DNA from: Hondaea fermentalgiana
Taxonomy: Eukaryota > Sar > Bigyra > Thraustochytrida > Thraustochytriidae
Direction: 5' to 3'
DNA: 64,000 nt
Assembly: GCA_014084085.1 (NCBI GenBank)
Contig: NPFB01000022.1
Coordinates: 166,130-230,129, forward strand
The position numbers were made by a program, and so were the translations under genes. Below, piece by piece: positions 61,090 through 64,000 of this stretch (positions are counted from its first letter, which is position 1; the number at the start of each line of letters is the position of its first letter). A model generated the notes under the pieces. That model was not told where the DNA came from, searched no databases, and worked only from the letters and a program-made list of their open reading frames with translations.

Positions 61090-62298
61090 ATGGCGCCTCC
61101 AGAGCCGCAACTTGCCTTTGCCTGGGCGTGCGCGGGGCTTGCGGCGCTTGCAGCTGTGCGCATTCGCGCAGGGAAGTCGGCTGCCCCCGGCGTGGACAAG
61201 CTCGTGGCAACGACGTCCAGTCCCAGCGTCTCGAGCAGCGATGACAAGGGAACAAGCGAGAAGAAGGATAAGGCTGGGAAATCGCATGTTCTGCGCATCG
61301 GATCCCGCAAGAGCGACCTCGCCATGGTGCAAACGCGGCATGTAGAGAGTCTCTTGAAAATCAAGTACCCGGACTTGTGCATCGAGGTCCAAAAGGGCGT
61401 CATGTCGATGGGAGACAACCAGCTCGGAGAGTCGCTCAAGGCCCTGGCCGCCAAGACCCCGGGAGTTTTCACCAAGGAGCTTGAGGCAGGCCTGCTCGAT
61501 GGCCAGTACGACGCCGTCGTTCACTCGCTCAAGGACATGCCGACGACACTTCCTGGCGGTCTCGTTCTCGCTGGTATTACCGAGCGCGAAGAGCCAGAAG
61601 ATGCTCTTGTTGTGCACGAAAAGTACCGCGGCAAGGGTGGTCTCGAGGCCCTTCCCGCCGACGCCCGCGTCGGCACGAGCTCTGTACGTCGCGAGGCCAT
61701 TCTGCGTAGGGACTACCCTTCGCTCCAGATCGTTCTTATTCGTGGAAACCTTAACACACGTCTCGCCAAGCTCGACAGCGGCGAATACGACGCGATTGTG
61801 CTTGCCGTGGCCGGCCTGAAACGTCTCGGCAAGGAGTTTGCAGCGCGGATAGAGCAGGTTCTTGCGCCGCCAAAGTTTATGTATGGCGTAAGCCAGGGTG
61901 CGCTTGGTCTTCAATGCCGCGCCGACGACGAGCGCACCATCAAGATGCTCAAGTCCATTGAACACCCGGAGTCAGCCGCGCGCTGCAAGGCAGAGCGCGC
62001 GCTGCTCCGTACCTTGCAGGGTGGTTGTCAGGTCCCGCTTGGTGTGGCGACCAAGATTCTCCCCGGTGGCAAGCTTGAACTAGCCTGCATTATTCTCAAG
62101 GAAGACGGTTCGGAGTCCGTCGAACGTACCCTTCAGGGCTCGCAGGCCGAGCCGGAAAAGCTCGGCGAGACTTTGGCCAACGATCTGCTGACCGGAGGTG
62201 CGTCAAAGCTTCTCGAGAGCTTCAAGGCAGGGGACGCCCCTCGTCCGCTCACCTACGGAAGCGCGGAGAAGCCCCATGTTGAGGCGCGTCGCTCGTAG
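61090..62298 (+). CDS. HMBS: Hydroxymethylbilane synthase (porphobilinogen deaminase)
   Basis: The protein has 402 residues from the chosen ATG (MAPPEPQLAFAW). The enzyme joins four porphobilinogen units into hydroxymethylbilane, the third common step of heme synthesis. Conserved marks include RIGSRKSDLAMVQTRHV, the catalytic-Asp region HSLKDMPTTLPGG, VGTSSVRREAILR, RGNLNTRLAKLDSGEYDAI and GGCQVPLG, whose Cys carries the dipyrromethane cofactor. About 70 residues precede the domain, including a hydrophobic run (AFAWACAGLAALAAVRI) and a Ser/Lys-rich stretch, so the enzyme may be targeted to a mitochondrion or membrane. No plastid is expected if this is a labyrinthulomycete. Earlier in-frame ATGs would add low-complexity sequence. 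Confidence 0.93.
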   Translation: MAPPEPQLAFAWACAGLAALAAVRIRAGKSAAPGVDKLVATTSSPSVSSSDDKGTSEKKDKAGKSHVLRIGSRKSDLAMVQTRHVESLLKIKYPDLCIEVQKGVMSMGDNQLGESLKALAAKTPGVFTKELEAGLLDGQYDAVVHSLKDMPTTLPGGLVLAGITEREEPEDALVVHEKYRGKGGLEALPADARVGTSSVRREAILRRDYPSLQIVLIRGNLNTRLAKLDSGEYDAIVLAVAGLKRLGKEFAARIEQVLAPPKFMYGVSQGALGLQCRADDERTIKMLKSIEHPESAARCKAERALLRTLQGGCQVPLGVATKILPGGKLELACIILKEDGSESVERTLQGSQAEPEKLGETLANDLLTGGASKLLESFKAGDAPRPLTYGSAEKPHVEARRS

Positions 62299-62770
62299 GC
62301 TGGCATTTCGTTCCCGACGAGCTAGTCTGCCTATAGCGCGAGTGCAGTTTTCACGCTCTCCATTTGTTCGTTCGGAATAATGTCACTTGACTTTGGGTCT
62401 TTCCGTGAATGGTTCCTATCAGGCCTTTTTTTTTAGTCTGTTGGCTCAATGGTTGCTTACTCATGTGTCAAGTCCTACGAGTGAAACAAAAGTAAGCTCT
62501 TGGGGAAAATAGTTGAATTATGCCGCATGAATGAACATAGATGGTCTGTTTCTTTTCTTTTCTTTCCTTATTCCCTATCATCTGGTCTGCTCATAAGTTT
62601 GCTTGCGCAATGTAATGTATAATGCCAAAGCGGTAACGTAAAAAGCAGTGTTGGCGACGCCCAGGCCAGCCTTGACCAAGGGTCTGTTTTGGCGAATCGG
62701 TCACTGGCTCGTATGCAGCTCGACCATGGTGACTGGCAGGCTGGCAGGCAGGCTAGCTGACTGACTGGCT
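62299..62770. other. Tail-to-tail spacer
   Basis: 472 bp between the stops of HMBS and the LRR gene; A/T-richer than most spacers here (for example around 62440-62600). No gene seen. It holds both 3' UTRs. Confidence 0.5.
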
Positions 62771-63996
62771 TTACTTCTTCTTTTTCCCCTTTTTGCCGCC
62801 CTTTTTGCCTCCGCCTCCGCCTCCGCGAAAAAGAGCTTCAAAAAGTGCTTCCGGGATCTTGACGTCACATGTGAAAATTTTGAGCGAGGTATTGCCCTCC
62901 TTTTTATCAAGAGCGCCGGAATCCAAGAGAGCTTGGGCGCCGGCCTCCTCGATGTGATTTTCATCAAATTTGAGCTCGACCAAGGTATCGTTGATCTTGA
63001 GTGCTTCCGCAAGGGCCATCAAGGCCGGGATCTCGACGCCGACGGCATTGTCGCTGAAGTCCAGAGAACGCAAGACTTTGTTATTGCCGAGCGCCTTGGA
63101 AAAAGCAATGAGACCCTGCGCGCCAAGGCGATTTCCCTTGAGATTAAGCTCTTCAAGCTGAGTACCAATCGTAAGCAAGATGTTTTTCACAGCGCGTCCG
63201 CCCGTATCGTCAATGCCACAATAGGAAAGACTGAGCCGTTTAATGATGGAGTTGGAGCAAAGACCATTTGTGAGGGCACGGAGACCCGCCGTGCCGAGCT
63301 TGACGTTGTAATCGAGGTTCAGTGTCAGTAAAGTCTTGTTTGACCCCATGGCCAAGGACTCCCCAATGTACTTGCATGACAGGGGAGTGATATTACAGTC
63401 GAGAAGCTGAAGGAACTGCAAGATGCAAATTCGGTCCGCCTCGGGACCATTTCCCAATGCAAGATACTCGCCAATCGCGCGCGCGCCCTCTTCTCCGACG
63501 TTTGATCGCAAGAGTCGCAGCGTGGTAAGTTGCTTGTACGGCGCGCCGAGGCCTTCGGCCTGGCCTGTGAGTCCTGTAATGACGGCGCGAGTACCAATGG
63601 GTCCAAGCTCGGCGTCCACGCAAATATGATCAAGCGTGCCTTCTGCTTCGATGGCCTCCACCACGTCTTCATGGGGTTTAATGCCATAGATTCTGTGTTT
63701 TGCGAAAAAGAAGAAGAAAAAGCGGCACATACGTCAGTCCTTTTTGTTTTCGTAAAGAACGAATGTTATTTGTTTTGTTTTCGTCTTTGACACCATGACG
63801 TACTTGCACACGAGCGAATAATTCCTCAAGAGTACAGCAGGATCGGCGCTCCCATCTGCTCAGTCGCACATTCAAATAGCACGAGTATGAGAGAACACAC
63901 GCGAGTCGAGTTAGTTTCCACGTCTGTACAATTCGAGCACACGCTTTGCAACGTACCATCTGCAGCTGCCTTGGCATCCCCTTTGCCTTTGGCCAT
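62771..63996 (-). CDS. Leucine-rich repeat protein (ribonuclease-inhibitor type), two exons
   Basis: Exon 2 (62771-63692) encodes about 306 residues with at least six LRRs of the ribonuclease-inhibitor type (patterns KRLSLSYCGIDDTGGRAV, EELNLKGNRLGAQGLIAF, RSLDFSDNAVG, VELKFDENHIEEAGAQAL). It ends in a Gly- and Lys-rich tail (GGGGGGKKGGKKGKKKK). The single frame upstream (CRFFFFFFAKHR) is intron read-through. A probable first exon starts at ATG 63996 and encodes MAKGKGDAKAAAD. Joining near GTAC/GTTGC (63953) keeps the frame and gives DGT before IYGIKPHED; the stronger-looking GTACGT site (63956) would shift it. The protein is probably a cytosolic or flagellar scaffold; the partner is unknown. 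The end of the window cuts off its promoter. Confidence 0.75.
63693..63952 (-). other. Spliceosomal intron of the LRR gene
   Basis: About 260 bp. The 3' side is textbook: branch-point-like GGACTGAC, a pyrimidine tract (CTTTTTCTTCTTCTTTTTC) and CACAG at 63693. The 5' site is uncertain between 63956 (GTACGT, better consensus but wrong phase) and 63952 (GTTGCA, right phase). Confidence 0.7.
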
Positions 63997-64000
63997 GATT

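Noticed and set aside
63693..63730. Single-exon start MCRFFFFFF for the LRR protein
   Set aside because: The Phe run is the pyrimidine tract of an intron read as codons. A branch point and CACAG lie in the right places.
1..64000. tRNA, rRNA, CRISPR, transposon or viral sequence
   Set aside because: Looked for B-box-like motifs, spaced repeats, transposase or reverse-transcriptase motifs and terminal repeats; none was convincing by eye. A tRNAscan and repeat-library search would be decisive.

Overview
The window reads as nuclear DNA of a GC-rich, intron-poor, flagellate-forming protist. The best guess is a labyrinthulomycete (thraustochytrid-type stramenopile such as Hondaea, Aurantiochytrium or Schizochytrium). 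The grounds are long single-exon genes with eukaryote-only products (NPSN-type SNARE, CEP120-like centriole protein, COG8, PMS2-type MutL, LMBR1-like protein, NOL8-like protein), a CrtZ-type carotene hydroxylase, GC-rich spacers full of short tandem repeats, and one clear spliceosomal intron. The assignment to a lineage is inference. I saw no tRNA or rRNA gene, CRISPR array, transposon or viral gene. Two 100-N assembly gaps lie in spacers.

Layout. 1-12.8 kb: a secreted FG-GAP protein (-), a Qb-SNARE (+), a CEP120-like protein (-), a large unknown protein (+) head-to-head with it, and a small candidate membrane protein (-). 13-26.4 kb: five aquaglyceroporin (MIP) genes in tandem on the minus strand, falling into two subgroups (first three versus last two) by N-terminus and by predicted pore-filter residues. 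26.4-30.6 kb: a long spacer with no convincing gene. 30.6-34.5 kb: a STAND NTPase (DUF4062-like, NACHT, TPR) ending in a polybasic CaaX box. 35.9-43.3 kb: an Na+/H+ exchanger with an altered ND motif, then two tandem CLC-family genes. The second CLC protein has an N-terminal segment that matches the MutL/PMS transducer domain, and a full PMS2-type MutL gene lies just downstream. 44.2-54.3 kb: PMS2-type MutL (+), COG8 (-), carotene hydroxylase (+), LMBR1-like protein (-). 56.9-64 kb: an unknown protein (+), NOL8-like RNA-binding protein (-), hydroxymethylbilane synthase (+) and a leucine-rich-repeat gene (-) whose first exon lies at the window edge.

Themes. From 13 to 43 kb most recognisable genes encode membrane transport proteins (five glycerol/water channels, one cation/proton exchanger, two CLCs), which would suit osmotic and ionic control in a marine or brackish cell. 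Several neighbours are housekeeping genes arranged head-to-head with short shared promoter regions. The two most unusual observations are the MutL-transducer/CLC fusion beside the MutL gene, and the STAND NTPase with a K-Ras-like prenylation tail. Where a reading frame only opens with TTG or GTG, I moved the start to the first supported ATG.
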